From: Orientallactaga sibirica
Taxonomy: Eukaryota; Chordata; Mammalia; Rodentia; Dipodidae
DNA length: 64,000 nucleotides
Assembly: GCA_036365145.1 (NCBI GenBank)
Contig: JAEOAD010002231.1
Coordinates: 124,001 to 188,000 of the forward strand
Direction of reading: 5' to 3'
The position numbers and the translations under genes were made by a program. A model generated the notes under the pieces. It had not been told where the DNA came from and ran no database searches. It saw nothing but the letters and a program-made list of their open reading frames with translations. Of this stretch, positions 11,653-23,419 are shown piece by piece; position 1 is the first letter of the stretch; the number at the start of each line of letters is the position of its first letter.

Positions 11653-12120
11653 TTTTTTTTTTTTTGCTGTATATGCAAAGATTTACGTTCTTATCAAAGC
11701 ATGCTAGAATAAAGAAAATAAAGGCTTTTAAGGGTTTCCTGTCATCATTCTTCCCCATGTAAATACCAAATTGGCTAGACTGTGTCATGTTAGGTGCTAG
11801 ATCTTAACAATTGTTGTTTGACTTCCTGACTCGAGTTTCATAAAAGAGATTGTTAAATAAAGTTTTGCTTGGGATTACAAAGAATCTCCCACAACTTCTG
11901 AAGTGGATCTAAACATGCTTTTGCCATTTATGTGCAGTGGCCTTCTCATATTCATGGTTGTACAGTAAAACTATTTATCCCCTCTGAAAGACCACACAGC
12001 TGATCTGCATCCTTCAAAATCAAGTGTCCAACCAAGATTTAATCTTTATGTAAAAGCAAAGAAGCCAATCCAACTCATTAGTTTGTACATTTAATTTTGC
12101 TTTTAATAAATGATAAAATG
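11653..12120. other. No gene seen
   Basis: A T-run and unique-looking AT-rich sequence; nothing recognised. Confidence 0.45.
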
Positions 12121-12325
12121 GGGCCTGGAGAGATGGCTTAGTGATATAGTGCTTGCCTGTGAAGTCTAAGGACCCCGGTTTGAGGCTCTGTTCCCCAGGA
12201 CCCACGTTAGCCAGATGCACAAAGGGGCACATGCATCTGTAGTTCATTTGCAGTGGCTGGAGGCCCTGGTGTGCCCATTCTCTCTCTCTCTCTCTCTTTG
12301 TCTGTCTGTATCTCAAATATCAAAA
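12121..12325 (+). mobile_element. DIP-like SINE
   Basis: Head gggcctggagagatggctta, body 'gccagatgcacaaaggggca' and CT-rich 3' region. Confidence 0.9.
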
Positions 12326-12534
12326 TGCAAAAATGATTGATCTTTATCTGTCTTTGTTCTGATTTATGATTAGTAAATTTTAAAAAATAAATAAACAGAG
12401 AGAGAAAATGAGAGAGGGAGAGGGAGAAAATGATAAAATGATATTTATACTGAAGGATTGTTTTAAATCTTTATTATGATTTATGATTAGTAAATATTTT
12501 ATTACAGTAACCATTTTATTGTATTTTATGTTTT

Positions 12535-12679
12535 GTTTTTTCAAGGTAGGGTCTCACTCCAGCCCAGGCTGACCTGGAATTCACTATGTAGTGTCAGGGT
12601 GGCCTTGAACTCATGGTGATCCTCCCACCTCTGCCTCTCAAGTGCTGGGATTAAAGGTTTGTGCCACCATGCCAGGCTG
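12535..12679 (-). mobile_element. B1 SINE, antisense
   Basis: 'tcaaggtagggtctcactcc' through 'gctgggattaaaggtttgtg' to 'ccaccatgccaggct'. Confidence 0.95.
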
Positions 12680-12948
12680 GATTGCAGTAACCATTATATA
12701 CACCTATATACCTGGGGTTGCATAAAAATTTCTTTGATGAAAGGGGATTGCAAATAGAAGAATTTTAAGAAACTCTACTCCATAGCATAAGGCTCAGGAC
12801 AAGGGTCCGTGCATCCACCTGTGTCCAAGAACAGTAGTTTTATTCATCAAAGTGTACTGTACTTGTCTTTCTGTGTCCAGACAGTGAGGCAGAGTTTGTG
12901 GTCACCTTCTACATTCTCTATTTAACTAAGAATAGCCTGGGGCTGGAG

Positions 12949-13130
12949 AGATGGCCTAGCAGTTAAGGTGCTTTGCCTGCAAAGTCTAAGGACCTGGGTT
13001 TGATTCCTCAGTACCCACATAAAACCAGATGTACAAGGTGGCATATGTGTCTGAAGTTTGTTTGCAGTCTCTAGAGGCCCTGGAGCACCCATTCTCTCTC
13101 TCTCTTTCATAAATATAAATAAAATATTTT
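12949..13130 (+). mobile_element. DIP-like SINE
   Basis: Head ggggctggagagatggccta, B-box-like 'gggtttgattcct', and an A-rich tail. Confidence 0.9.
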
Positions 13131-13209
13131 TTAAAACAAGAATGGTTAAAACTAGAAATTATTTACTGGGTATTTATAGCCCATCTACTCTCAAACTAAA
13201 AACAACCCA

Positions 13210-13440
13210 GGCCTGGAGAGATTGCTTAAGCAGTTAAGGTTCTTTTCTGCAAAACTTAAGGACCCATGTTTGACTCTCCAGATCCCACGTAAGCCAGACA
13301 CACAAAGGTGAGGCCAGTGCAAGGTCGCACATGCCCACTAGGTGGCATAGGTGTCTGGGGTTTGATTGCAGTGGCTGAGGCCTTGGTGTGCCAATTCTGT
13401 CTGTCTCTCTGTTTCTCTAAAATATAAGAAAAAAAAATAC
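13210..13440 (+). mobile_element. DIP-like SINE, long subfamily
   Basis: Diverged head gcctggagagattgcttaa and the long-form block 'gcaaggtcgcacatgcccac'. Confidence 0.85.
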
Positions 13441-14430
13441 TAAAAAGAATCCAGTAAGGAGCAGGCAGAATCCTTACTGCTGCATATAAAATATGAAGCC
13501 TGGTGCTTCAACATGGAACCCATTATTGTCTGCATTTAAACAACATTTGGGGGGTAACTACAATGTGGAACAGCCTTCTTCTAGTTGGTTACATTTGACA
13601 GAACTTTGGTCTGAAAGTTAAATAGCAGCCATTATTCTAATGCTATAAATAAAAAGCCTTGGAAAAGCTGTCACTTTATGGTTATTTCAAAAACACAATG
13701 GACTAAGAAAGGAGCTGGTAGCAGATATAAGAGCTCTACCTATGCTTAAAAATCAGTGGAATAGGGACTGAGGTAGAACAGAGAAGAGAAAGGACTCAAA
13801 TAATCTTGCTTCTTTATATGTGACAGAAATTCAAAAGAAATGGCAGAGGCAGGATTACTTATTTGCACTATTCTCAGAATCACCCCAAAATAGTGGCATG
13901 CAGTAGGTAGAACCCACAGGATGCTTGGTAGGAATGCTAGTGTTACATAGATTTTTACTTTAAGGTTCAGGGGGATCCAGTGAAGTGGAAACATAGCTGA
14001 GTTATTGTGGAAAACAGACACCTTGTTAAAACAGAATAACCAGGTGTTTAGGAAAAGAATGGTATGAGAAACTCTTCCCTCGCTCTGAGCACAGTCCTTC
14101 AACGTGGTCACAGAAAAATAAACTTGGTCATTGGTATAGAAGATAAAAACACTGCACTAAATCTTTACAGACGAGCCGGTGTCGCTAGTCCACCGTGGGC
14201 TGCACGGTGTAGTCAAGGACAGCTACATTTGGAGCAGCAACTGCGCTGCTGTGTTCCCTGGAATAATCTTAGTGGGGGCTTGAGGAAATTCAAACTGCGA
14301 TGTTTGTACATGGCTGTAGTATATAGTCACCGCTTGCATATGATCTTTTGTCCCAAAGGAAAGTTAATTAAAAGAAAACAGAATGAATATGAAATACTCT
14401 CATTCCAAAATAAAAGCTTTTTTAAAATAG
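13441..14430. other. No gene seen
   Basis: Mostly unique-looking. Around 14171-14290 there is a short CpG-containing stretch ('gacgagccggtgtcgctag') that stands out from the AT-rich surroundings but shows no recognised coding or RNA signature. Confidence 0.4.
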
Positions 14431-14633
14431 TATTTTTTAATATTTTATTTTTTTATTAGAGAGAGAGGAGGAGAGGGAGAGGATGGGCCTGCCAGGGCCT
14501 CTAGCCACTGCAAATGAACTCCAGAGACATGTGGCCCCTTGTGCATCTGGCTAACATAGGTACTGAGGAATTGAACCTGGGTCTTTAGGCTTTGCAGGCA
14601 AGTGCCTTAACTGCTAAGCCATCTCTCCAGGCC
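14431..14633 (-). mobile_element. DIP-like SINE, antisense
   Basis: Tail complement, purine tract, 'gatgggcctgccagggcctc' and terminal 'agccatctctccagg'. Confidence 0.9.
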
Positions 14634-15612
14634 ACCAAGTAAAAACTGTTGGTGAATATGTTATGGCAGTGAGTAAAAGAAGTGCAGAACAAGTACCATA
14701 AAAACCGGCTTTGAAAAACAACATTAACAAAGTTTTACTGAGAAAATAAAGAATACTTACGTTCCTAATTATAGCAATCCTTCAATGCCTTCTTATTGCT
14801 TTTAAGGGCAAACCCTGTGTGAATGGACCCCTCCCTGCCTGTCCTGCACTGTTTCCCAACTCTTTACACCTGCTTGTCTAAATCCACTGACCTTCTTTGT
14901 GCTCTTCCAAAGCTGCTCACCTTTCAGTCTCACTCCCAAGGTCTTCTGCCCTTCCTTGGCTAGTTCCTTCCCATTGCTTCTATGTGGGAATAAATATCAA
15001 TATCATAGGCTATTCCTAGTCTTTCCCCCTCAACTGATAACAGGTATGCTGTCTTTTTTATTCCATTCCTACCTCTAAGGAGGATTTGGGACATTTTGTG
15101 GCAGTGAGTGGAAGGAGATGAGTGATGAAGGAAACAGGGAGCAGATAGGAACAAGGGGACAGTTATGTAATGTTTTGAGGTGCCAAAGAGTGAGGAGAGG
15201 ATCAGAGGTGAGGGCCTTTTGGAGATGTTAAGGAAGGATCAGTGCTTCTGCCTTGTTATTGCAGTACCCAGTAGTTCTTGAACTTAAGGGCTGAGACTGG
15301 ACCACATGTGTTATGCTGTGAGGAACACTTCTTGAGGTGATCATATTTATAATTACACAGATGTTTGTGTAACTTATTTTTTTGTCTTCCTTTCCTTCCC
15401 CACAGACCATGAATGCAGGGTTCATGTCTAGACTGCTCACACCTAACCCTCAGCGCGAAGGACAGAAGGCTGACTGGTGTGTCCATCCACTCTACATCAG
15501 CCGTCCAGTCCCTAGATGTCAAGCCTGGACTCGGTGACAGCATCATGCGTTCCTCAGCAAAAGTTCTCTAGAAGGAGAGATTCTGAGCCTCTTCCAAATG
15601 CCTGCGAAAACA
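14634..15612. other. No gene seen
   Basis: Unique-looking sequence; the ORFs are under 100 residues and have no recognisable domain. Confidence 0.45.
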
Positions 15613-15874
15613 TCTTTTATTTTTATTTTATTTTATTTTATTTTTTTATGCAAAAGAGCAAGAGTGAGAGATAGAGATAGTGTGTGTGAGAGACAGAATT
15701 GGCACGCCAAGGCCTCCAGCCATTAATCAAACTCCAGACATGCGCACCACCTTTTGCACATGTGTGACACTTGCATCATGTTGTGCGTGTAGCTTACGTG
15801 GGACCTAGAGAGTAGAACATGGGTTCTCAGGCTTCACAGGCAAGTGCCTTAACCACTAAGCCATCTCTGTAGCC
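15613..15874 (-). mobile_element. DIP-like SINE, long subfamily, antisense
   Basis: A (TTTTA)n tail complement, then 'ggcacgccaaggcctccagc', the long-form block near 15745-15790, and 'taagccatctctgtagcc'. Confidence 0.85.
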
Positions 15875-15904
15875 TGAAAACACCTCTAAAACAGGCTTTT
15901 TGGG

Positions 15905-16086
15905 GGGCTAAAGATACGGCTTAGTGGTTAAGGCACTTGCCTGTAAAGCCTAAGGACTCATGTTCAAATCTCCAGGTCCCATGTAAGCTAGATGCACAAG
16001 GTGACACAAGCATGCAAGGTCGCACATGTGCACAGGATGGCACATGCATCTGGAGTTCATTGCAGTGGCTGGAGGCCCTGGTGTGC

Positions 16087-16124
<38 letters not shown>

Positions 16125-16157
16125 CTCCTGTCCAATTAAAATGATAATTTTTTAAAA
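15905..16157 (+). mobile_element. DIP-like SINE, long subfamily, with (CT)n
   Basis: Diverged head ggctaaagatacggcttagt, long-form block 'gcaaggtcgcacatgtgcac', and a CT tract at about 16090-16126. Confidence 0.85.
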
Positions 16158-16167
16158 ACGGCCTTTT

Positions 16168-16590
16168 AGGGATGAAGAGATGGTGTTTAAGGTGCTTGCC
16201 TGCAGAGCCAATGACCCATGTTTGTTTCCCCAGGACCCACATTATGGTAGTTTGAATATATGGCCCCTAATAATTAGTCTATAGTTTGCATCTGCAGCCA
16301 CCTTGCTAGAGGCAGTGTCACTGGGTGGATCTTAAGGTGTGGTGGTGGGTTTGAGATTCCATTGTAAAGATATGCAAAGTGTGCCTAGCTGGAGTTCCTG
16401 AAGTATGCTGTGCTGTGTGGCTGGTGGCTTTTCTCTCTCTTGCCTGGTCCTGTAAGAGCAGGCCACTTCTCCTGTCATTATGGAACTTCCCCTGGATCTG
16501 GTGGAAGTTCATCTCAGTGAACCTGAAGCTGTCTGTTACACACATATAGCAAGATGCAGAAAGTGATGCTCTGGAGACAGTGCCTTAATG
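16168..16590 (+). mobile_element. DIP-like SINE split by an LTR
   Basis: The 5' half (16168-16242, 'gatgaagagatggtgtttaa' to 'ggacccacat') continues after the LTR at 16546 as 'atagcaagatgcagaaagtg'. The target pentamer cacat stands on both sides. The 3' end decays after about 16590. Confidence 0.75.
16243..16540 (+). mobile_element. MaLR-like solo LTR (family A), inserted into a DIP SINE
   Basis: 298 bp starting TATGGTAGTTTGAAT and ending CTGTCTGTTACA. It is flanked by the 5-bp duplication cacat (16238-16242 and 16541-16545). Aligned with the 49793-50161 copy, the first bases correspond to TGTGGTAGTTTGAAT. It must be younger than the SINE it interrupts. Confidence 0.85.
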
Positions 16591-16703
16591 ATACGTGATA
16601 CTCTACCTAGCAGTGTAGCCTTTTCCATGACAGTATCAATATATAAACTATATTTTGAGGTTGATATTAGCTTCTGACTTTTGTCAAAAACAAAACTGAG
16701 CTT

Positions 16704-16884
16704 GGGCTGGGGAGATGGCTCAATGGTTAAAAGTGCTTGCTTGAAAAGCCTGCCAGCTGGGGCTCAATACCCCAGTATACATGTAGTCAGGTGAACAGAG
16801 TGGTGCATGCATTGAATTAATTTGCAATGTGGCAAGAGGCCCTAGCATGCTCATTCTTTCAAATAATTATAATAAAAATATTTT
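16704..16884 (+). mobile_element. DIP-like SINE, diverged
   Basis: Head gggctggggagatggctcaa; the internal part is degraded and the element ends in an AT-rich tail. Confidence 0.8.
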
Positions 16885-18120
16885 AGCAAACTAAGGTTAA
16901 ATGACTTTCCTGAGATCTTTTAGCTGAGCCGGGGCTCAAATCTGTTGATTCCAACCCTAATATTGACAAGCAACAAAAAGCCCTCTTTAATTTCAAGGGA
17001 AAACTGCCCAGTTACTTGACTTTTAGCTTATAATTATAATAACAATATGATCTCACCTCACACTGGGCATTTTCTTTTTTCCTAGAGTGCTTTGACTTAT
17101 CCTGTCTTTGGTCCACACTGCCAGTTCTAGAATGGTACTACCGCTTACAAGAGTACTGGCTGTAGACATTTTGTTGACATGTTTACTAGTCTTATGTTAG
17201 CTGGGCAACTTGTTCAAACAACAAAACACATTTATGCTGGAGTTCTTAGCTATCATTTCAGTTCACCAGTGAATCTGGGAACCAGCTAGCTATTGACCTT
17301 TATTTTTACTGAAAGTTCATTTTGGCTTTGGCAATTTCCTCCTCTCTCTTACTAGCCCTCTGGGTTCCTTTTGGAATCTTCTTCCCCCTAGAACAGACCA
17401 CCAGGGCGTCTTCCTAAAGGTTTATGCAACAAAAATATGCACATCAAAGGCTGCCATGAATTGGTTCTGGGGAATAAATTCCTTTTCGTTTGATGCACAC
17501 ACAGAGTCAGTTTCCATTACTGGCAATAGTTCCTTTCTATGGCATTGCTGCAAACTGTGTTAGTGAAGACTGCGCCCAAGCGAATGCCAGTTTAGGTTCC
17601 TGTGAGCCTCTGGTCTCAGCATTTTCACCAGCTGATCAAAACATGCACTGTCTTGTGCATGTTTTTGCTTAAACACACCTTATGTACTATGTACTGTAGA
17701 TTTATTAACATTGAACACGGCTCACAGACTGTAGGTCATGCTTAACACAGCTTATCCTATGCACATACTCTCTGTGAGGCATGGCACAACTTCCTTCTCA
17801 CTTAATAATAGTGTTTCAGCACTATTTTGGGGGGAAATTCCACCAACAAAACAGGCGAAACACAAAAATAAGAAAAATGAAATAGACTGAGAAAGGAACA
17901 CTTGTTTATGGTATGTGGGCTGAAAACTGATGGTGGGTGGTCATTTGTTGGACTCGAGGGATGTTTGCCCAGTGAGTGGATATGTTCTTCTCTATGTACA
18001 TGTTCATGGGTTAACACAGAAAGTCATGAGTATTGATTTGGATTACAAATAAATTTGAGTGAGCACATGAAGTGGAAAATATACTTGCACAAATAATGAG
18101 GGAAAATGGTGTATATTTGA
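16885..18120. other. No gene seen
   Basis: Unique-looking AT-rich sequence. Short ORFs only, none with a recognised domain. Confidence 0.45.
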
Positions 18121-18180
18121 ATATTTATGCACACACACATATTTATGCATACACACATATTTATGCACACACACATATTT
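18121..18180 (+). repeat. Short tandem repeat, ~20-bp unit, 3 copies
   Basis: The unit 'atttatgcacacacacat' recurs three times with small changes. Confidence 0.85.
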
Positions 18181-18272
18181 TTTATTAGTTAATATTTGTT
18201 GCATGTTGTTAATGCCAACAATTGGGTTTTAAAAATATTTCAACTCATTTACTTAGAACAAATGTTCTAAAT

Positions 18273-18501
18273 AGTTTTTATTTATTTGCAAGCAAAAAAA
18301 GAGAGAGAGAGAGAGAGAGAGAATGGGAATGGGTGCACCAGGCCCTCTTACCACTGTAAATGGTACACGTGGTAAATGGTAAATGTACAGATACATGTGA
18401 AATTTTGTGCACCTGGCTTTATGTGAGTACTGGGTAATAAAACTCAGGCCATCAGGCTTTCCAAGCAAGCATCTTTAACTACTGAGCCATATCTCTAGCC
18501 T
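18273..18501 (-). mobile_element. DIP-like SINE, antisense, diverged
   Basis: Tail 'tttatttatttgcaagc', GA tract, and terminal 'actgagccatatctctagcc'. Confidence 0.85.
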
Positions 18502-18842
18502 ACAACTCATTTAATTCTCATAAAAGCTCTATTTGGTTGTACTAGTACTAATATTTCCCCTATTTACTTATTATAGCAAGATTTTATGCAACCTATTCCA
18601 ACTTACAGTTGGCAAGTATCACAGTAAGGACTCGAGCTAGGCAGAGTGGTTCCAAAGTGCATACCATTGCCCACAATGCTGTGTTTCCTATTTTAAAAGT
18701 CTCGGTTACTATGGATCACATTTGGCAAACATTATCCAGTCAATAACCTTTTCAAATAGGATGATATTTTTATGGCTCATTCATTTGTTCATTTCATTAG
18801 AAAATGTTTTTGTGTATATACTTAGTCTGTTTCAGGCATTGT
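18502..18842. other. No gene seen
   Basis: Unique-looking sequence between two SINEs. Confidence 0.45.
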
Positions 18843-18859
18843 AGAGATTCTGTGTGAAG

Positions 18860-19028
18860 TCGGGCGTGGTGGTGCATGCTTTTAATCCCAACACTTGGGA
18901 GGCAGAGGTAGGAGGATCGCCATGAGTTTAAGGCCACCCTGAGACTACATAGTGAGTTCCAGGTCAGCCTGAGCTAGAGTGAGACCCTTACCTTGAAAAA
19001 CTTAAAAAAAAAAAGAAAGAAAAGAAAA
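18860..19028 (+). mobile_element. B1 SINE with perfect 17-bp target duplication
   Basis: Body tcgggcgtggtggtgcatgc to an A-rich tail. The 17-mer agagattctgtgtgaag flanks it at 18843-18859 and 19029-19045, so this copy is fairly young. Confidence 0.95.
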
Positions 19029-19136
19029 AGAGATTCTGTGTGAAGAAGTATCGACCTCTTCCCTCATGCGAATTAATTTAGCTTACAAACAGACAAGTAT
19101 AAACATCTCAGGATTATAACCAAACTTACATCATTT

Positions 19137-19160
19137 TATTTTTAAAATATTTTATTTATA

Positions 19161-19201
<41 letters not shown>

Positions 19202-19362
19202 AGAGAACATGGGTGTACCAGGGCCTCTTGCCACTAGAAATGAATTCCAGACACATGCACCATGTTATGCATGTGGCTTTATGTGGGCACTAGGGAATTG
19301 AACCTGGGCCAGAAAGTTTTGCAAGCAAGCACTTTTAATCACTGAGTTATCTACCCAGCCCT
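19137..19362 (-). mobile_element. DIP-like SINE, antisense
   Basis: Tail complement and GA tract, 'gtaccagggcctcttgccac', then 'actgagttatctacccagcc'. Similar cat(c)attttatt/gtcattttaaa strings flank it. Confidence 0.85.
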
Positions 19363-19390
19363 AAATTTATGTCATTTTAAAATCTAAAAA

Positions 19391-19500
19391 TTGGCCAGTT
19401 GTGGTGGTACATGCTGGTAGGATATTGCCAAAGAGGCAGAGGCAGGAGGACCAGGAGTTCAAAGATAGCCTGGTCTTAAAAAAATTTAAAAAATTAAAAA
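19391..19500 (+). mobile_element. Diverged B1-like SINE
   Basis: Reads 'ttggccagttgtggtggtac' and then the unusual 'aggatattgccaaagaggca' in place of the normal 'aatcccagcac' block. The same variant occurs at 43686-43779. Confidence 0.7.
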
Positions 19501-19510
19501 TAAAAATTGG

Positions 19511-19670
19511 AGTCAGGTGTGGTGGCACACACCTTTAGTCCCAGCACTTGGGAGGCAGAGTTAGGAAGATCGCTGTGAGTTCGAGGCCATCCTGAGAGTA
19601 CATAGTAAGTTCCAGATCAGTCTGCACTAGAGTGAGACCCTACCTCAAAACAACAACAACAACAAAAAAA
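19511..19670 (+). mobile_element. B1 SINE
   Basis: 'agtcaggtgtggtggcacac' through 'agtgagaccctacctc' to an (AAC)n-rich tail. Confidence 0.95.
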
Positions 19671-19672
19671 TT

Positions 19673-19875
19673 GGGTTAGAGAGATGGCTTAGCAGTTAAG
19701 GCACTTGCCTGCAAAGCCAAAGGACCCAGGTTTGATTACCCAGGACCTATATAAACACATGATGGCACATGCATCTGGAGTTCATTTACAGTTGTTGGAG
19801 GCCCTGGCATACACGTTCTCCCTCTGCTGTCTCCCTCTCTTTCTCAAATAAATAAGCATAAATAAAATAAAAATT
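19673..19875 (+). mobile_element. DIP-like SINE
   Basis: Head gggttagagagatggcttag abuts the B1 tail; it ends in an AAATAAATAAG-type tail. Confidence 0.9.
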
Positions 19876-20402
19876 AACAGTTAATCCAGATAGAAGTTTA
19901 TTTTTCTCTTACATGAACAGAGTCCAGAGGTGGGTAGCTCAGTTCTGCTATGACAACTGTACCATCATCAGAGATGTGCTTCTACAGTGTTGCTGGGACA
20001 TCTGAATAGGGGTGTTTGGGGTTCATAATGTCTACTCTAAGTTGTGAGCAGCCTGTCTGCATTGCAGCCAACAGAAGGAAGGGAAAAGGAAGAATGTATT
20101 CCTTGTAAGGAGACCTTCTGTAGGCTCTGCTTTCCTCATATCTCACTCGCCAGAGCTCATTTACCATAACTACAAAAGAGGCTGGGAAATGTAGTCTGTT
20201 AGCTTTATGATGGTACACCTAACTAAAATCCAGGGCCCGAGCTATGTTTCTAATGTAAAAGGGGAGCTTATACTCAGGAAAAAATTAGCAAGCTGTCATG
20301 TATATTTTCTAAATTGCAAAGGAACTTTATAAAAGTAAAGATACATTGCGTAGAGTTGGATTGTTGTTTCTCTTTGATGTTAAATTTGTTGTCTAATAAT
20401 TT
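19876..20402. other. No gene seen
   Basis: Unique-looking sequence; the 78-residue ORF in it has no recognised domain. Confidence 0.45.
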
Positions 20403-20550
20403 ATTTTGTTTGTTTTGTTTTGAGGTGGAGGCAGGGTCTCACTCTAGCTCAGGCTATCCTATAACTCACTCTGTAGCCTAGGCTGGCCTTGAACCTACAG
20501 TGATCCTCCTGCCTTTGCCTCAGAAGTGCTGGGATTACAGGCTTTAGCCT
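20403..20550 (-). mobile_element. B1 SINE, antisense
   Basis: 'gcagggtctcactctagctc' to 'gtgctgggattacaggc'. Confidence 0.9.
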
Positions 20551-20707
20551 AATGATCATTAATCTTTAGTTTTTAGTGATTATTTTCCTTTAGAATCTAG
20601 GGTTTTTATTTGTTTTGTCTCCACAGCTTCAATTATCTCTGAATTTGTTTATATCCTTTGACCGGTTTTCAGAACAACAAATCCAGTTGCCTATATGTCT
20701 GTGTTTA

Positions 20708-20753
20708 CATGCATACATATATGTATGCATGCATGCATACATACATACATACC
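20708..20753 (+). repeat. (CATA)n/(CATG)n simple repeat
   Basis: Alternating catgcatacata units. Confidence 0.9.
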
Positions 20754-20901
20754 AGCTGAAAATGTTTATCTAATGAGTCTTTTGTCCATTTGTGAGTTCC
20801 AGTACAAAAGGTCATACAATATTCTGCCTTGCATGAAGTCAAAATGCTCTGAGGTAAAAGCAAGATTTGAGAAGATAGTTAAAAATTCAATATTATAATT
20901 T

Positions 20902-21154
20902 GGGATGGAAAGATGGCTTAGTGGTTAAGGCGCCTGCTTCCTAAGCCTAAGAACGCTGGTTCCAATCTCCAGCGGTTCCAATCTCCAGGTCTCACGTTTA
21001 GCCAGATGCAAAGTGATGCAAGGGCACAATGCCACACTTGACCACAAGGGGGCTCACACATCTGGATTTCATTCACAGCAGCTGAGAGACTGCTGGTGCG
21101 CCCATTCTCTATCTGTCTTCCTCTCCCTCTCTCTCTCTCTCTGTCTCTCAAAAA
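20902..21154 (+). mobile_element. DIP-like SINE, long subfamily, perfect 20-bp target duplication
   Basis: Head gggatggaaagatggcttag, long-form block 'gcaagggcacaatgccacac' and a CT-rich 3' region. The same 20-mer occupies 20881-20900 and 21155-21174, marking a young insertion. Confidence 0.95.
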
Positions 21155-21189
21155 AAAAATTCAATATTATAATTAAAGTTTTGGGTGTT

Positions 21190-21320
21190 TTTGTTTGTCT
21201 TGAGGGTCTCTTGTAGCCTTAGCTGGCCTTGAACTCACCATGTATACAAGTCTGGCCTTGAAATCCTGATCCTCTTGCTTTTGCCTCCTAAGTGGTGAGA
21301 TTACATACATGTGCCAGATG
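21190..21320 (-). mobile_element. Diverged B1-type SINE, antisense
   Basis: 'tagccttagctggccttgaa' and 'cctcctaagtggtgagattac' are degraded B1 landmarks. Confidence 0.65.
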
Positions 21321-21389
21321 TCTTACTCTATAAAAGAAATTAAAACCTATATAGAAACACTGAAGAAAATGAAGCAATTATTTTATTTT

Positions 21390-21539
21390 GTTTGTTTTTG
21401 TTTTTCAAGGTAGGGTCTCACTCTAGTTCAGGCTGACCTGGAATTCACTTTGTAGTCTCAGGGTGGCCTCGAACTCACTGCGATCCTCCTACCTCTGCCT
21501 CCCTAGTGCTGGGATTAAAGGCATGCACTACCACACTCT
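21390..21539 (-). mobile_element. B1 SINE, antisense
   Basis: 'tcaaggtagggtctcactct' to 'gggattaaaggcatgcacta'. Flanks share 'atgaagcaa(t/c)tatttt'. Confidence 0.95.
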
Positions 21540-21566
21540 GATGAAGCAACTATTTTGAAAGGTTTT

Positions 21567-22640
21567 TGTGATGGTTATTTTTCATGGTCAACTTTACTGA
21601 ATTTAGAATCATTAAGAGATACATGAGGCGTGCGGGTGTTTCCGAAGGTTTAACTGAGGAGGAAAATTCTACCATGAAATGAGTGGCATCATTCCACTGG
21701 GGTTGCAGATTGAATAAAACGAAACAAAGGAGAAAGCAAAGACTGGGGAGATGGCTCAGTGGCTAAAGGTGCTTATTTGCAAAGCCTGTTGTCATGGATA
21801 TAATTACCTAGTACCCACATAAAGCCACATATACAAAGGGGAGCTTGCATCTGGAGTTCATAGGAAAGAGGGTGTGCCCTTTCTTTCCTTCTCTCTCTCT
21901 GCTCACAAGTAAATAAATAAAAATATTAGAAAGAAACAGAAAAAGTGAGCTGAGCTACTTTTGTCTTCATGAGGAAAGTAACTCATAGAAATGTGGTGGT
22001 GAGGAATAAGGCCACTGCTGGGACAGACCCCATGCCACTTGTAGATTTTTAGAAGTGGTTTGGGGCAGTTTGAGCTCAATAGGTCATTCTGGTGGGTGTT
22101 TGAAAGAACAAATTGCCAAGAGAAATATGGACAGTGGAGGCCTGGCTTGTGAGGTCTCAGAGAGGAACAAGGACTCTATTGAGAACTAGACTAGAGGTCA
22201 TTTGTTACATACTGCCAAATAATCTGGTCACCTTCTGCCTGTGTCCTGAAAATTTGAGTGAAGCTGAATTCAGAAGCTGTTTGGTGGAGGAAAATATTAA
22301 GACAGCACAGTATCCAGGCTGGGGCATAGTTACTGTTCACTGCTCTACAATGAGAGTAGAAAGATATGAAAATGGTGCAGCTTAGAGGGGAAGAGTGTGA
22401 TGGAGTTTAGAGTTGTAGATGAGGCAAGTGCATAGAGAGTTGTTATACTTGCTGAAGATATTAATGACATCAAAAAGAAGCCTTGCACTCTTTCCTGGGA
22501 TAAGACCTCGCCCATGGAAGGCTTCCACTTGTAAAAGTTTGAATTGATTTGAAAGGAGAAAACCTTAAATGCAAATGCAGCTGAGTGGATTCCTTGCTTA
22601 AAAATAAGCACATAGATGGTTTTGCCATGTTCATCTGCTA
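21567..22640 (+). mobile_element. Old rodent interspersed repeat, interrupted by a DIP SINE
   Basis: 'gtgatggttatttttcatgg' with 'tcaactttactga' and 'gaaggtttaactgaggagg' resemble a repeat common in rodents. It is split by the SINE at 21741-21928. Family name not assigned, and the extent beyond about 22000 is uncertain. Confidence 0.4.
21741..21928 (+). mobile_element. DIP-like SINE
   Basis: 'gactggggagatggctcagt' head and AAATAAATAAA tail. Confidence 0.85.
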
Positions 22641-23122
22641 ATCTGCACAGAAGCTACTAAAGCCATGGTGGTGGAGGTTGGGGAGAGGCCAGGCTACATC
22701 TCAGGCTGGCAGGAGAACATGGCAGCATTGTCCACATGGTTCTGAAAGAGGTGGAAGTTGAGGACCAACCCCAGAATGTTGTTCTCTGTCCTTCACATGT
22801 AGTATGTGCACATGAAGACTCAACCACATGAACTTACACACCCACAGATGCACACATAAAATTAAAAAATTAATAAAAATGAATCAAGCATTTGAGGTCT
22901 TCATGTGAAAAGTTCAGATGAATAATTCTTGTTTTTTTTAATCTGCATAATTCAGAGGTGTTTTCTTTCACTTCTCCATTTCATAGACTGTGGTGTGTTT
23001 ATGTACAATGTATGCACATATGTGTGCAGATGCATGTGTCTGAGGCCAGATGACAACTTTGGCTGTTCTCTTCCATCATTCTTCTCTTGCATTGTTTCCT
23101 TGAGAAGGAGTTTCTCACTGAA
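22641..23122. other. No gene seen; possible repeat fragments
   Basis: The stretch near 23020-23122 ('tgaggccagatgacaacttt') seems to belong to the rodent repeat that resumes at 23660. Confidence 0.4.
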
Positions 23123-23137
23123 CCTGGAGTTGCCATT

Positions 23138-23419
23138 AAAATTTTTTTTTTTGCGGGGGGTGGGGGAGAGAGACACAGAGAGAGATAGAGAAAGGGAGAG
23201 GAAGACAGATAGAGAATGGGTACGCCAGCAGCCTCTCAGCCACTGCGAACGAAATCCAGATGTGTGTGTCCCCTTGTGGTCAAGTGCAGCATTGTGCCCT
23301 TGTGTCACTTTGCAGCTGGCTAAACGTGGGACCTGGAGATTGGAACCGCTGGAGATTGGAACCAGTGTTCTTAGGTTTAGGAGGCAGGCGCTTTAACCAC
23401 TAAGCCATCTCTCCAGCCC
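23138..23419 (-). mobile_element. DIP-like SINE, long subfamily, antisense
   Basis: Long-form block 'tggtcaagtgcagcattgtg' and terminal 'ccatctctccagccc'. First of two SINEs enclosed by one target duplication. Confidence 0.9.

Noticed and set aside
22929..23396. 155-codon ORF and opposing 118-codon ORF
   Set aside because: Both run through an antisense DIP SINE; the Arg/Glu- and Ser/Leu-rich parts are its GA/CT tract.
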